Below, piece by piece: positions 1 to 11,310 of a DNA stretch of 64,000 nucleotides. The notes under the pieces are model-generated. The model made no database searches. It was not told the DNA's origin and saw only the letters and a program-made list of their open reading frames with translations. Each line of letters starts with the position of its first letter. Position 1 is the stretch's first letter. The translations under genes were made by a program, and so were the position numbers. This DNA comes from Diphasiastrum complanatum (taxonomy: Eukaryota; Streptophyta; Lycopodiopsida; Lycopodiales; Lycopodiaceae): the NCBI GenBank assembly GCA_029204225.1, contig CM055100.1:55877278-55941277 (forward strand). Direction: 5' to 3'.

Positions 1-101
1 CCATGCAAAGCACACATCCTAGATCTCGACACGTGGCAACTATTCGGGTCCACGAGTCACTGGTAAAGTCAATAGGCCCAGTCGACGTTCAGTCCCTAAC
101 A
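1..101 (-). repeat. Partial 3' LTR of a Ty3/gypsy chromovirus
   Basis: On the minus strand a purine-rich tract is followed at position 101 by TGTTAGGGACTG, a typical LTR start. The LTR runs leftward off the window, so its length is unknown. It belongs to the integrase/chromodomain remnant at 144-1246. Confidence 0.7.
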
Positions 102-115
102 TTCCCTCCCCTTTA
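102..115 (-). promoter_or_regulatory. Polypurine tract of the chromovirus
   Basis: Read on the minus strand this is AAAGGGGAGGGAA directly before the LTR start. In LTR retrotransposons this tract primes plus-strand DNA synthesis. Its position between the pol stop codon (144) and the LTR fits that role. Confidence 0.65.
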
Positions 116-143
116 AAAGACTCCTCTTCTAAGGAAGGAAATC

Positions 144-1246
144 TCAAAATCTCAGTGTAAGGTCTCGTTCTTTTTCCCAACAAGTCTCCTCGTCTTCGGA
201 ACTTCCTTTCCAATGAACCAAGTACTCAGTTACCTGCCGGTTTTTGAGCCGACGTTGACATACATCAACAATGGCCTGAGGTTCAGAGGGTACAAAGGAT
301 GTTAGGTCTTGAAGCTGGACTAGCTTATCCTGCAGAATCAATTCATCCTTTTCACCATGTCGTGCGTTAAAACGACTAATGTGGAAAACTGGGTGAACTC
401 TGATTCCTTGAGGAAGGTCTAGTTGATAGGCATTCCGATTTAGATTCTTTACAATTCGGAAAGGCCCTGCATAACAAGGCAATAACTTAGGACATTTTAC
501 AGTGTTTAGGACCTTAGAGTTTTTTGGGACTTTAAGATACACCCAATCCCTTTCCGCATAAACCTTAGGTTGTTGCTTTTGATTGGCGTAAAATTGGGCT
601 TTATCCTAAGCCATTTTTACATTATCGCGAGCAACAATCAACGTTTCTTGCATACCATGCAGGAAATTAACCGCCGCTTTGACCATATGGCTTTTGAGGC
701 CCACGGAGATTGGAGCTCTAGGCTGAAAACCGTACATAAGAGTGAATGGACTAAAACCCGTCGTTGAATGTTTTGCACTGTTGTACGCAAACTCAATCAT
801 TGGAAGGTGCCTTTCCCAATCCGACTGTCTCTTGGAAGCATATGCACGAAGCATATCTTCCATAGACTGGTTCGTCCTTTCAGTCTGACCATCCGATTCA
901 GGATGATCTGTAGACCCTAGACTTAAGGTTGTCTCCAATTTCTCAAAGACCGCTTGTCAGAATTTGCCAGTGAACTTGAATCTCGATCACTAACAAGGTC
1001 ATTTGGCAAACCAAACAACCTGAACAACTTTTTCACGAAAAGCTGAGCAAGTTTTGAAGCTTGACAGCCTGCTTGGTTGGAATGAATTGCGCCATTTTGG
1101 TTAGTTTGTCAACTATAACCCAAATAGCATCATTTTGCTTCCCTGTCAACCCCAAAATCCATGGAAATACTTTCCCATTTTCTTTCGGGAATTTCCAATG
1201 GAAGTAACAAACCAGCTACCTTAAGTCTTTCAGCTTTATTTACTTG
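144..1246 (-). pseudogene. Ty3/gypsy chromovirus integrase with C-terminal chromodomain, broken
   Basis: This is the 3' end of a pol gene read leftward. From about 1246 to 939 the pre-core and core integrase segments appear in shifting frames: a block around KAERLKVAGLLLPLEIPE, then SMDFG, then PNDLVSDRD. From 938 to 144 one frame carries HPESDGQTERTNQ (the core glutamate region), the linker YAGPFRIVKN and a chromodomain with EYLVHWKG near the C-terminus. That frame is interrupted once by TAG at 606-608, where relatives usually have Gln. The chromodomain directs integration by reading chromatin marks in this family. At least two frameshifts upstream of 938 mean it is dead. The right edge is cut by the copia fragment. 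Confidence 0.9.
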
Positions 1247-2098
1247 CCAAATTGTTGGAAAAAGCAAAACTGTGTGTTTATTTCTCAAGCTAACTATGCA
1301 TGTGAAGTCTTGAACATGTTCAACATGCAGGATTGCAAACCTGTATCCATGCCCATTGATACTGGCAGTAAGCCATCTAGAGATGACGTCACTCCTTTTG
1401 TGGACGAGACTCTTTATAGGCAGCTTGTGGGTAGGCTGAGTTATCTCACCACTACGAGACCAGACATTTCCTATGCGGTTGGTGTAGCAAGCCAGTCCAT
1501 GAGTTCTCCAACTTAAGCCCATTGGAAAGCAGCTAAGAGGGTTTTGAGGTATGTCAAAGGGACAACCTGTTATGGGATTGAGTACATTGATGACGGGAAG
1601 CTTCAGCTTGGAGGCTTTACCAATTCGGATTGGGTAGGTGATAGGGATGATCGGAAGTCGACCACAGGTTACACTTTCAACCTTGGTTCTGGAGCCATTT
1701 CTTGGTGCAGCAAGAAACAGCCCACCGTTACCTTATCATCGACAAAGGCTGGGTACAGGGCAGCGGCGAAAGCTACCTGCGAGATGATATGGCTTAGGAG
1801 ACTTCTTGGGGAGGTGCAGATCCCATAGGATGGTCCTACTGTTCTTTATTGTGATAGCCAGAGTTGCATCCAGCTTGCCAAAAATCCTGTATACCGTGCT
1901 CGTACGAAGCATATTGAGGTGGACCAGCACTTCTTACAAGAGAAAATACAAAGTGGAGAAATTCAGCTCGAGTACTGTGATACCAATGATCAAGCAGCAG
2001 ATATCTTTACTAAGGCACTTAGTAGAGAAAAATTTGAAAAGTTTCGTAGCATACTAGGTGTTGGTATGAACAAAATAGCCATTGAGGGGGGGTGTTGA
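1247..2098 (+). pseudogene. Ty1/copia reverse transcriptase C-terminus and RNase H, broken
   Basis: One plus-strand frame runs from about 1247 to the TGA at 2096. It holds the RT tail (FNMQDCKPVSMPID, RQLVGRLSYL, TRPDISYAVG), then RNase H with YIDDGKLQL, GFTNSDWVGDRDDRKSTTGY, LSSTKAGY, ending in the usual KHIEVDQHF and DQAADIFTKAL motifs. Stops interrupt it at 1514 (TAA where Gln is expected) and 1826 (TAG). Everything 5' of the RT tail is missing and replaced by the opposite-strand gypsy remnant. The final stop overlaps the first bases of the LTR, as is common in copia elements. Confidence 0.93.
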
Positions 2099-2530
2099 AA
2101 TAAATGCCTATTTTGCCCCTTAAGGCTTGTATACTTGAAACTTGTAAGTTGTGCATAAGACATGGGGGTAAAACATTTATGTACATAGGACAACCCACTT
2201 GTGCTGATTAGGCAAGTAATTACAAGTAGGTTGAGGACCCATGTGGGTTCTAGAGCTAGAATTAGCAAGACACCACCTCTATACATTACATGCTAAAAGT
2301 GGCCCTTAGTTTGGAGGGGTTTCCACGCCCTACTACTCTTTGAATAGTCATTCAAGTTGTGTGAGCTTTAAAGTCCTCTCTCTCTTGCTTTTGTCTTCTA
2401 CTCCATAGCTGGTTTTTTCAAGCTTTCATAGTGTGCTTACTATGTGGTTATGATACTCCATAGCTAGGCCTAGGATTTTGTCACAAGGAACCAAACTTAT
2501 TGACCATTGGCCAGTTATCTCGTGACAACA
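2093..2530 (+). repeat. Copia 3' LTR (438 bp)
   Basis: It starts TGTTG immediately after a G-rich polypurine tract (2083-2092) and ends CAACA, giving a 5-bp terminal inverted repeat. It follows the copia RNase H directly. The matching 5' LTR is not in the window. No target-site duplication can be checked because the other end is missing. Confidence 0.8.
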
Positions 2531-2855
2531 ATTCACTGAGTCTAACTTAAATGGTATAATCACCAATTGATCAACTTCTGTGAATTTTCAGGACTGTCTT
2601 TGCACTCTGGAGTATGAAGGTATCTTTAATGTTAAAAGAATGTTTGAAAAGCAGAGTGAAATCTGGAGATATGAGGCTGCTTTCTTAATTGGAACCCCCC
2701 CCCCCCCTCCCCCCACTTCCGAATCTTTCTCCTTTGCTATTATAGAGTTTCTTGCCGTTTGATAATAAACTTATGCTCTTTTTGTTGTCTCGTCAGCGTA
2801 AAGCATTTATACACAAAGTAGTCACACGATTGAGTCCAATAATGTTGTCGTGCAG
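2531..2855 (+). other. Flank between copia LTR and PRXL2 exon
   Basis: This holds intron-like sequence with an acceptor-like TTTTCAG at about 2584-2590 and a C homopolymer at about 2695-2707. A short reading frame after that acceptor could be a penultimate exon, but I could not match it convincingly to the family. Upstream exons of the PRXL2 gene must lie here or beyond the left edge. Confidence 0.3.
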
Positions 2856-5107
2856 GTAAGGTCCTTTTGGCCGCGCTATTGGGGAGGTGCTGTTGCTGTA
2901 GACAAGAACCGAGAATTTTTCTGTGCTCTTGGAGGAGGAAAGTTGCTTAAGGATAATATTGTAACTGGTTTTTTCTTCAATCCAAGGGCCATTGCAAATT
3001 ACAAACGTGCTAGAGCTACTGGAATAGAGAATAATCGGCATGGGGAGGGGACTGTAAAGGGTGGTCTGTACATCATGAGGCCTGGAAATGGAGGAGTTGC
3101 TTATCAATTTATTGAAAGGAACTTTGGTGATTGGGCACCACTCGAAGAAGTTTTAGATGTTTGCAGTAACTTGCAGGTATTCATTGCTTTGATGATCCCG
3201 TGTTTATTTCTAATTGATTTACGCAGTAGTTTTAAAAATGGGTTTGTAAGAAGTCGGGGCAGGAGCAGAGCATGGAATAGGGATAGATAGTGTAAGAATG
3301 AACATGCTTGACAACAGGTCAAGGTAGGAAGAAAAACAAGACATTTTAGGGAATTAGACATTTATATTCTAGAATCTAGATCCATCATATATTGTAGAAA
3401 TCAAGCTTTTCAGTTGTCGTTGGGTGTTCCAGTTAAGAAAGCACTTCATAACATCATAGTACCCACGGTTCTCAGAACACGGGTCCTGGGAACCGTGGGG
3501 TGAACCGTACCACGGTTCATGAACCGTGGTACGGTTCTTGTAATTAATGAATTAATTAATTAATTTTTTTTTATGACCCTTTGCCCCACCAAAACCCCTC
3601 CCACGGATTTTTGACCCTCATTTCACTGTTTTTGGCCTCATTTCACTGTTTTTGGCACTCATTTCACTACTGTTTTTGACACTCTGTCATAGAATCTGTG
3701 GCACTCACTGTTTTTGGCACTCACTGTATCACTGTATCACTCAGGAATGTTGACATTTCTATCACTGTTTTTGGCACTCATGGAAGTAAAAAAAAATTCA
3801 TTAATTGATTAATTATTTAATTACCATGGTTCACCACGGTTCCGGGAACCAATCTTTGTGAACCGTACGGTTCACTTACTGTTCTCAGAACCGTGGTGAA
3901 CCGTTCATTAATTCTATGCATAACATTAGAAATAACACATCAGAATAGAATGTCAATTGCATAGTGATAGCCAGCCAAGATATCAAGACAATTAATAATA
4001 GATTGGTTTGGAGGCCCTCACGGAGTTTTTATTATTGCAGCAACTTTGAATCACTCAAACAATCAACCACCTAAAATGAGAGGAGATAATGTGGATTTTT
4101 GCTATTTGGAGGCCACTTAGGGTTGTGCATCCTACAGGGAGGTCAGGGCCATGTGTCTGGTCCCTGCTAAATAGCTTATTAGTGACCATAATGGAAGACA
4201 CCTGCAAGATACTAGGAATTGACATGAGTTAATGAGGCTCAAGGTACTTAAAGTTTGAAAACAAAACTGAAAGAAGATGCCACAGAAATCCATATGCTGG
4301 GGATGCTGCAAAATGTTGTTTTCAAAGAAGACGTTGTGACAGTATATATGCTAAAACTGCCACAAAAAGTCTACATTCAAGAAGCTACAAATAAGGGTGT
4401 ACATTGAAAAATGAGGTGCCAAAGGAGGTTACCACTAGGCACCTAGGAATATGGTGTATAACACTGCGTATTTGTGGAAGAAGAATGGCTTTTGGTACGC
4501 TCATTAGAGGTTATTACGTAGAGACTTAATGGAAGGACCATTGTGATGATTTAATGCACAATTCCTAATTGCGATGAATTAATGCACAATTCCTCTTATT
4601 AAGATTTTTTAGTTTTTTCTATGAGGTCTCGTGCTTGTCAAAAAGTTGTATGAGCTTTTCAACGGATTTTTAGAATGACACGCAGTATTGCTTGTGTCTT
4701 TGATACCACATTATGTGCAATCTTAGATTTATTGAGCTGGTACTCTTAGCCCTGCAATGAGTAGAAGAACAGAAATAGAACAGGCGTGTGCTCATTCCGG
4801 TAGATATGTGACGCTGCAATAATTGATTGAAAACTATGATTGAACCTAGCACAGAATTTGTTCTAGATTTGCTGTGTCTTATTATGAGCATTTTGCCTTA
4901 GCACAATACAGATTTTCATAAAAATGGCACACTCAAGTAAACAGTTGAAAATATAAGTGAATATTGGTATATAGCTAATTAGCGCTCGTCGAGATTATGA
5001 TTTTTGCCCAAATTCTCACAGACTGCGGTTTGATCTTGTATGTTTGTTTGCAGAAAAATTCACCTGCGACTCCAGTGACACATGAGGACTTTTCTTTTGA
5101 TCCTTGA
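2856..5107 (+). CDS. Peroxiredoxin-like 2 (PRXL2/FAM213, AhpC/TSA-type) family gene, last two exons
   Basis: Exon 2856-3176 (107 codons, phase 0 at both ends) follows an acceptor TCGTGCAG and is followed by a GT donor at 3177. It contains FWPRYWGG, ALGGGKLLKD, FNPRAIANYKRA, GEGTVKGGLYI and YQFIERNFGDWAPL, the conserved C-terminal half of the plant PRXL2 group (thioredoxin fold, putative redox protein). The terminal exon starts after TTTGTTTGCAG at 5054 and reads KNSPATPVTHEDFSFDP then TGA (5105-5107). The 1,877-bp intron holds a MITE-like repeat. No stop or frameshift interrupts these exons, so this may be the one intact host gene. The N-terminal half, including the thioredoxin-like CxxC region if present, is not identified in the window. 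A copia LTR ends about 325 bp upstream. Confidence 0.85.
3464..3909. mobile_element. MITE-like element in the PRXL2 intron
   Basis: The ends form an inverted repeat: CACGGTTCTCAGAAC at 3464-3478 against GTTCTCAGAACCGTG at 3881-3895, one mismatch in 15. Further inward, ACCGTGGT/ACCACGGT motifs and AATTAATTAATT runs are also mirrored. The centre (about 3625-3785) is a degenerate tandem repeat built on ACTGTTTTTGGCACTCA. There is no ORF, so it would be non-autonomous. The target-site duplication is unclear. Confidence 0.65.
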
Positions 5108-6320
5108 TGGTACATTATCACTTATGTTGGTTGTGACACTTACTGCTGAGAGACTTGTACTCGCGACTATGTACTGAAACTGGCGACCATATGCTGGAGT
5201 TGATCATTGAAGCATTTGCATGCTGCTGAAGCAAGGTTGGAATTGAAGGATAGCAAATTATATAATATGATCCTATCATGTACTAATGGCATTGTAAAAA
5301 TCATGAGGTATTGCAGTTGGCTTATATTGAAATGAAGAAAGGACCTGTGCGATTCTTGTGTGAATACATATCCCAAAATTGGGCAATGCAAAAGAAACAT
5401 GCTACCTTTCTTGCAAGGTGCATACAGCTTATGGACATGAAAATGTGTGGTCTATGCACTGATGTATTTGGCTGATTGCGTTAGTGATTTTCTATGGTTG
5501 ATTCAGTCTTGTCCCATCCAGTTTTTTCTACGGGTATGCGATGGACTCATTTATTTTACCTTTGTGTACTTTCTAGTTTTACTGACAGTGGCAGAAGTGA
5601 TTCTTACTGTGCTCATCATCGATTTGTCATATTGATGTTGTCCTTTATGAATTTTCTGCTACTTGTGTGTGTTATTGAGGAACTATCTATCTACTGTTCA
5701 TATGATTGTTTAGGAACTATCTACGTACTGTTCATATGTTTTTTTAGGAAGTACTTGCTCACCAAGGTTAATCTTTTGACGACGTACCATATTTAATAGC
5801 AAATTTGTGCCAAAATTTAAATTTTCTGATGGCCTGCGATACTTATTAACAGATCTGACATGCATGCAGCCACGCAGAAAACATGATCCATTGCAAGAGT
5901 AGCTTCAAATTTATGTACTTGTGTTTGGAAGTCTATGTTAAAGATACCATATTATCTAGGTTCATAGAGGAGCATGTAGGGGTATATTGATATAGCAAAG
6001 GGATGAAAAATATGAAAAATAAGGGATTTTTCCCATTTAATAGAAGTTGGAACAAATTCAAGAAAAAGAATCAGAATTCGAGTCTAAAGTACATGTACAT
6101 ACTACATAGGAAATTGTTGCAAAGTTTGCTCACTCGCATCTAGCTTAAAAATATGTCAAAAGTTTTATGGAAGATCAAATTTTCCTAGCTTTGTAAATAA
6201 CAAACAATAATGGTATACAGAAATGCTAGATGGTTGTTTTGATGATAAGGCTTCATTAAATCCTAACTATGAAAATTTGACTTGCTTTGTTTACTTGCGC
6301 TTCAAATTTTCAAAATGGTA
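5108..6320. other. Downstream of PRXL2: no gene seen
   Basis: AT-rich sequence that presumably includes the 3' UTR of the PRXL2 gene. Short open frames here show no recognisable motif or codon pattern. Confidence 0.5.
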
Positions 6321-6322
6321 GT

Positions 6323-6745
6323 TTAGTGAGTGAATACTTGTTTCTTCAGCTCTCTTACAAAATTGAAATGCCTAACTTTTGTTGGGACTATATTCAACTT
6401 CCCTCTCTCATAGGCACAGGGTGCAACCATTTCAAGTGTCCATGCCCTCCAAAAAAATCTTTCTAATGTTGGGAGACTTTTTTTTTTTTCCACTTTTAAC
6501 ATGACTTGTTTTCAACACACTTTTGTGCAGAGTTGGTAAGTGAATACTTGTGTCTTTGGCTCTCTCACAAAATTGAAATGCTTAACTTGTCTTAGAATTA
6601 TATTTAATTTTCCTCTCTCACTTGCATAGGTGCAACCATTTGAAATGTCCAAACACTCCAAAGAAAAATCCTTCAAATGTTTGGAGCATTTTCTCCACTT
6701 CTAACACAAGTTATTTTCAAAACACTCGTGCAAATGTGGACAAAA
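6323..6745. repeat. Tandem duplication, two copies of about 210 bp
   Basis: Copy 1 (about 6323-6530) and copy 2 (about 6533-6745) share the order GTGAATACTTGT, CTCT(C/T)ACAAAATTGAAATGC, CCTCTCTCA, GGTGCAACCATTT, and a CTCCACTT/TAACA block. They differ by many substitutions and small indels, so the duplication is old. No coding signal. Confidence 0.7.
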
Positions 6746-6749
6746 CACT

Positions 6750-8130
6750 TGTGCACAAAAATATGCATCAAACTCATGTTCATTTGTTGGGAAAATTTCT
6801 ATTCAAACTAACAAAAAATGGCCTAGAATAATTTCAAAGGTTTTTATGAGTAGTAGAGACTGAAAAGAATAACTCGTTTGTTTTATTATTTTGTGTGTAA
6901 ACTCATTCATGCAATGAAATTATAGTGTTTTTGTTTTGTCATTTTGACATAGACATACATGTATTAAATTGTTGTGGTTTTGATTATACATTACTATTGA
7001 TTCAAACGATATAGTTTAGCACTTGAAATAAGAAACCTACGCTCATATCTATTTTTATAGAACTCCAAGTAGATTTTTATTTTTTTTTTTCCGTTAAGGG
7101 CATGTTGCTATGGTCATATAGGATTTTAAGAATAAACAATCATAGAAATTGTAGTGAAGGACGTGGTATTACTTGTTCACATTTGAAAATATTGAAGTTT
7201 GACCAGTACCCTTACATGTTTGACACAATATATCTTGTTTGCTTTGCTCAAATTTTTTAATCAATAAATGTAAATAGAAAGAACGTGTTTCTTGAAGAGA
7301 TTTGATTACATTTATGATAGTTAGTGAGATGAATTTATGAAAAAGTGCTTGACATGCACACTTTTGTGTGCATTTTGCTACAACTCTAGTGTCAAGTGGG
7401 TTGAAAATCGAAACAATTTTTTACTATGCATGACAAAATCGCCACCAACGTGTATGCTACCAATTTAGGCTTGGTTTGAGTGTCTTACCATTCATAGTTT
7501 AGAGTAATATTTTGAGACAAGTCTCAAATGAATTGCAATAACTTATAGAAAGCCTTAAAATTGGAGATTACAATAGACAGTGCATAAATAACTATCCTTT
7601 GACTTCCCATTATATTGTCAAGTTTCTTAATTATGTTACATCAAAGTCTTGAGCATGAGCTACTTTGGTCCCATACAAATGCCCATAAGTAATATGAGAT
7701 TCTATGGAAATTTCTAAAATTTTCTTTGAGCATTTTTTTGAAAAGCCTTTGATCGAAATGTGTTTCAAACATGGGAGTATGATCAATGATTGAACCTCTT
7801 CCAAATGACTAGGGTTGCAACTGTAACGGTAGGATTTGCTAATGTTAATAGAACGACGCAAAAAATATGATTCCATTACACAATATGTACAAAATTTGCA
7901 TATTACAAATAGGATAATCCTAATTCAACCACATAAAACACTGACACATTTAGCCAAAACATTAGTAGAGCATCGATCATAGATTTTCATGTCCATAAAT
8001 TGCATGTACTAGCCTATTTCCAATTCATCGCTTACGTTTGAGGATATGCACTTATAGAAGCATCACATCGACACTACAATTATGAAAGCTTTTTACATTC
8101 TAAAATCTTTTGTCAAAATCAATTGACTTC
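6750..8130. other. No gene seen
   Basis: AT-rich sequence. Several short open frames exist on the minus strand around 7630-7880, but I recognised no family and no repeat structure. Confidence 0.4.
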
Positions 8131-8136
8131 TTACAC

Positions 8137-8640
8137 TCAACAAATTCTAGATATTGAAGGAACATACAAGACATCTTGAAGTTTTGCCCTCCTTGACTTG
8201 AGCCAAATAGGAATTGTTCCTATCCCTTGAATCTCACATTTATCACCATTTGCAACAAGAATAAACTTCTTAGAAATTGAATATGATGAAAATGAAGAGA
8301 AATGTTTCCTTTGCCTTGTGATGTGAGAGTGCCCCACTATCAATCCATCCAGGATCTTCCTCCATGAAACGTGATGATGTACACGTGGATGGCATGAGTG
8401 ACTCTTGCTCATAGAGGCCATCTCCTTCTTGGTTTTCGAAGCTCACTTGCTTCTCTTCTTGCTTTTCTTCTTGCTTTTCTTCATCACTTTTTCTCTTGTA
8501 GAATTGTAGTGGGTATTTCCTATCCACCTTCAACCCTAGACCCCAACACTTGTGAAGCATCAATAGATGAAGAGAATTATAACTTGTCACGCGGAGATTT
8601 GTTCCCATGAGAGCAGTAACATAGTTCAGATTCATTCACA
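8137..8640 (-). pseudogene. Ty1/copia gag-protease fragment, broken
   Basis: Read leftward from 8640, a KQEEKQEEKQ-type acidic/basic linker leads to GWIDSGALSHH, the copia aspartic-protease signature (D-S-G followed by A and a nearby H). The reading frame then shifts near 8300-8340. The second frame carries VANGDKCEIQGIGTIPI and LQDVLYVPSIS, the segment that normally follows the protease active site. Both the shift and the loss of the downstream pre-integrase region show it is dead. A related gag-protease fragment lies at 55221-56170. Confidence 0.85.
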
Positions 8641-8705
8641 TGCTTATGATTCAACATCTAACACTACGATCATATTAATACTAAGCCACCAAAGATGAAG
8701 CTTAC

Positions 8706-8707
<2 letters not shown>

Positions 8708-8797
<90 letters not shown>
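8708..8797. repeat. Compound (TC)n(AC)n microsatellite
   Basis: About 30 bp of TC followed directly by about 58 bp of AC. Confidence 0.98.
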
Positions 8798-8799
<2 letters not shown>

Positions 8800-9249
8800 G
8801 TACAACAAGATTCAATCCCAATAATTAGCAAATCTAAGTAATAAGAAAATCCAAATAAAACATGAGAGTCAAAGCAAAGGAAAAAGAGTAAGGACATCCA
8901 ATTTCAAATCGATAGAGGTTCCGCCTGCTTGACCGAAATGAACATGAAAATGAACTACAAAGTACCACTATATATAGTGGATTTCAGGGCTTTGGCCTCA
9001 AATCCTATTGGCTAGTTTCTGCCTCTCTTATTATTTGAAATTTGGGGGTTCCATTTTTTTATCACTAACTTGACTATTAGGCCTTGCGACATTTAACTCT
9101 CGCAAAAAGGCCTAAAGTCCTTTTATTAGCTTTTAACTAATCAAATAATTGTGTGATCATCAGGTTGGACTTACACACGCAGGGTGCCAAATCGCTCTCA
9201 CTTATTAACTAGGGTTAGGTTTGCCTTGGGATCGACAAACCCTCCAACA
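8800..9249 (-). repeat. Probable LTR of the minus-strand gypsy element
   Basis: On the minus strand TGTTGGAGGGTTTG begins at 9249, after a G-rich tract that also precedes the LTR of the related plus-strand element. A promoter-like CCACTATATATAGTGG lies at about 8966-8981. The left end is not defined. It is placed downstream of the extra ORF, the same order as at 33.5 kb. Confidence 0.5.
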
Positions 9250-9326
9250 ATATTCCCCACCAGAACTGGTGGCGGTCCCACGACACCTCACAAGATTTAT
9301 TATTTGGGGTTCTGATTCGCCTCATG

Positions 9327-9915
9327 CTAGACTTTTATTAAACGGTATTGGACTTTCTCCATAAATTTCAGGTGCGAGTCGTTAAAATCTTTGTTGTGTG
9401 GATAAAAACACTTATTGGCCCCAGACAACCAATTGGAAGTTGTCCATGTAATGAATTTTTTCTCCCATGAGCCACCCATCATTGCCGCACAGTAGGAAAG
9501 TCTGGCTAACGGTAGTTGATCCGGTACTTTGTCTGATGCCATTGGCATATTTGGATCGAAAAATAGCACTGGTAAACAATCACCCCATCTCATAGAAATT
9601 AATGCGAGAGTAGCCAAATGTTTAGCAAAAATGGCTGACTGCCCAACCGTGGGATCTAGTGAAAATAGATATTCTTGTGCATAAGCTTGAAGCACTCGAT
9701 GGAAGTTCACTAATATATTCCAACTGAATGTCTGGTGGACGATTGGCCAATTCAGTGTAAGGATGGTGATTTTATCCAATGATACATCACAATCCTTTCA
9801 TTTGTTCCTTCATGGCATAGGCACGTAGTATGGATCAACACGTAACTTCCTAGGACTAGCCGCATACTCCTTATTGAATGAGGAGTCTTTTCGAAAACAG
9901 TCTTCCTCCACGGGG
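9327..9915 (-). CDS. Post-integrase extra ORF (ORF3-like) of a Ty3/gypsy element, copy A
   Basis: The open frame from about 9783 to 9327 encodes about 150 residues. It matches block by block the protein at 32.7-33.5 kb: DKIT with NWP a few residues on, then a DP..., FFDPN, DQLPLARL, NWLSGANK and LKFMEKV. The homology continues upstream to about 9915 in the same frame through two stops (KDSS, SPRKLRVDPYYVPMP). I recognise no known domain, no signal peptide and no clear membrane segment. In both copies it lies just before an LTR, where some plant retrotransposons carry env-like or accessory ORFs. The function is unknown. Confidence 0.7.
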
Positions 9916-10431
9916 GTTGTCATGCCCATGATTGGTCTCGGGTAGCGTGTCCACGCTAGGGACCGGTAGACCATCAACCCGTAAGTTAATTGTGACTATA
10001 AGGGAATTGGGGCCCTTATGTGTACATGGTCATAATTAATGGTTGTAGGCCTAAACATATGGTGGTGGAATTGGTATGGGTCTATAAGTGAGTCATTAGG
10101 GAATTGGATGATGTGGCCCAGATAGGCTGCAGAGGTTTCCAGTGAGGTGTCACAGTGCACTACTAGTGGTGCATGGGCCTTGGAGGGTATAAGTATACCT
10201 ATTGGGCTCTCACTAGTGTATGCTTGATTCTGTGATTGGTAGCTACATGCTGCTAGTGTGATTCCTCTTTTCATGATTGTGATTGATCCATAGTTTGGGG
10301 GCTAGATCAGTACGATCTAGGTTTGGTTAGGTTGGTTTATCCACCACCCATTCCCTTGTGTTGTTGCTTTGTTTGGCATGCTTAGACTAGTATCTGTGTA
10401 GGACTTTATATTTGTTTGGCCGAAAACAAAG
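9916..10431. other. Unassigned stretch inside the gypsy mosaic
   Basis: No motif found. The minus strand has an open frame at 9996-10274 with no recognisable domain. The stretch may be spacer of either element or a third fragment. Confidence 0.3.
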
Positions 10432-10974
10432 TTGTCAAGTTTTATGACAATGGATTTACCGGTAGGTAAATTGGAAGTCAATTTGTTAAATAATTGTGCT
10501 TGTGCTTGTAATTTTAGTACACTTTCTTTCATGCCTAATGAATTGTTTTGTGTGGGAGGAAATATATTAGGGAAAAATGTAAACGTACTATTTGATTCAG
10601 GTAGTACTCACAATTTTTTGAATGCTTGACTTGTGCAGAAGCTCCGAGTGCCCACCATTGCCAGTGATCACCGTTATGTGGTCCGTCTTGCCTCAGGGTC
10701 GGACACTGAGATATGGGATGTCAAAGTCTCAAACTTAGAGCTTCGGATGCATGACCATGTTCAGCTGTTGGAGTTCCATGTCATGAATCTAGACAGGACT
10801 GATGTGATCTTGGGTTATGAATGGTTTTTCGATAAATCTGATTCCTTAGAATAGATTTTAAAAACCATACTTTGATATTTAAGAATAAGTTTGATCAAAT
10901 TGTCTCTATTTCTGGAGAGACTGATGTACTTCCATCGTCGATGATTTCCTCGGCTGAATTAAGTGGCATTATAA
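10432..10974 (+). pseudogene. Ty3/gypsy chromovirus-type protease fragment
   Basis: The plus-strand frame holds LFDSGSTHNFLNA (retropepsin D-S-G), then a TGA at 10628-10630 where relatives have Arg or Gln, then LVQKLRVP, RMHDHVQLLEFHVMNL and DRTDVILGYEWF. This is the usual protease-to-RT segment of plant chromoviruses. The frame breaks after 10854. It lies on the opposite strand to the neighbouring spacer fragment, so it is a separate insertion or a rearranged piece. Confidence 0.85.
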
Positions 10975-11310
10975 TTATTCGTCATCTAAGGTATAGTTTT
11001 TGAAGGTTTTTGGCATCTCGTGAACTGGCGTTCGACGAGACTCCTCCTTCAGCATGTTGATCTTTGCCCGACTCATACTCTTTGGATTTTCAGTCATATT
11101 TGAGGATGATGATGCTGCATCTGGTTCCAGTCGGATTGATTTCAAGGAGTCCAACACTTTCTTTTTGCCTTTTTTATCAACATAGTTGGGTACGTCCTTG
11201 TTATCTTTCTTGGAAAATGGTTTGGTATTTGCTTCGTGGTTATGAATATCAATATCGTAGCTATTGCCTCTTCCGGTAGATTGCTCCATCGGATCACCTG
11301 ACTGTATCAC
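10975..11310 (-). pseudogene. Protease-RT spacer fragment of the gypsy element related to the 26-34 kb copy
   Basis: A 111-residue minus-strand frame matches the spacer of the full-length element (30.0-30.2 kb): NHEAN, KDNKD, KKKVLDSLKSI, AKINMLKEESR, PVHEMPKTFKNYTLDD. It is on the same strand as the extra ORF at 9.3-9.9 kb, so both are probably parts of one element whose RT, RNase H and integrase are lost or displaced by the plus-strand insert. Confidence 0.85.

Noticed and set aside
5447-5796. Hydrophobic frames that could look like membrane proteins.
   Set aside because: T-rich sequence gives Leu/Phe runs; no homology seen.
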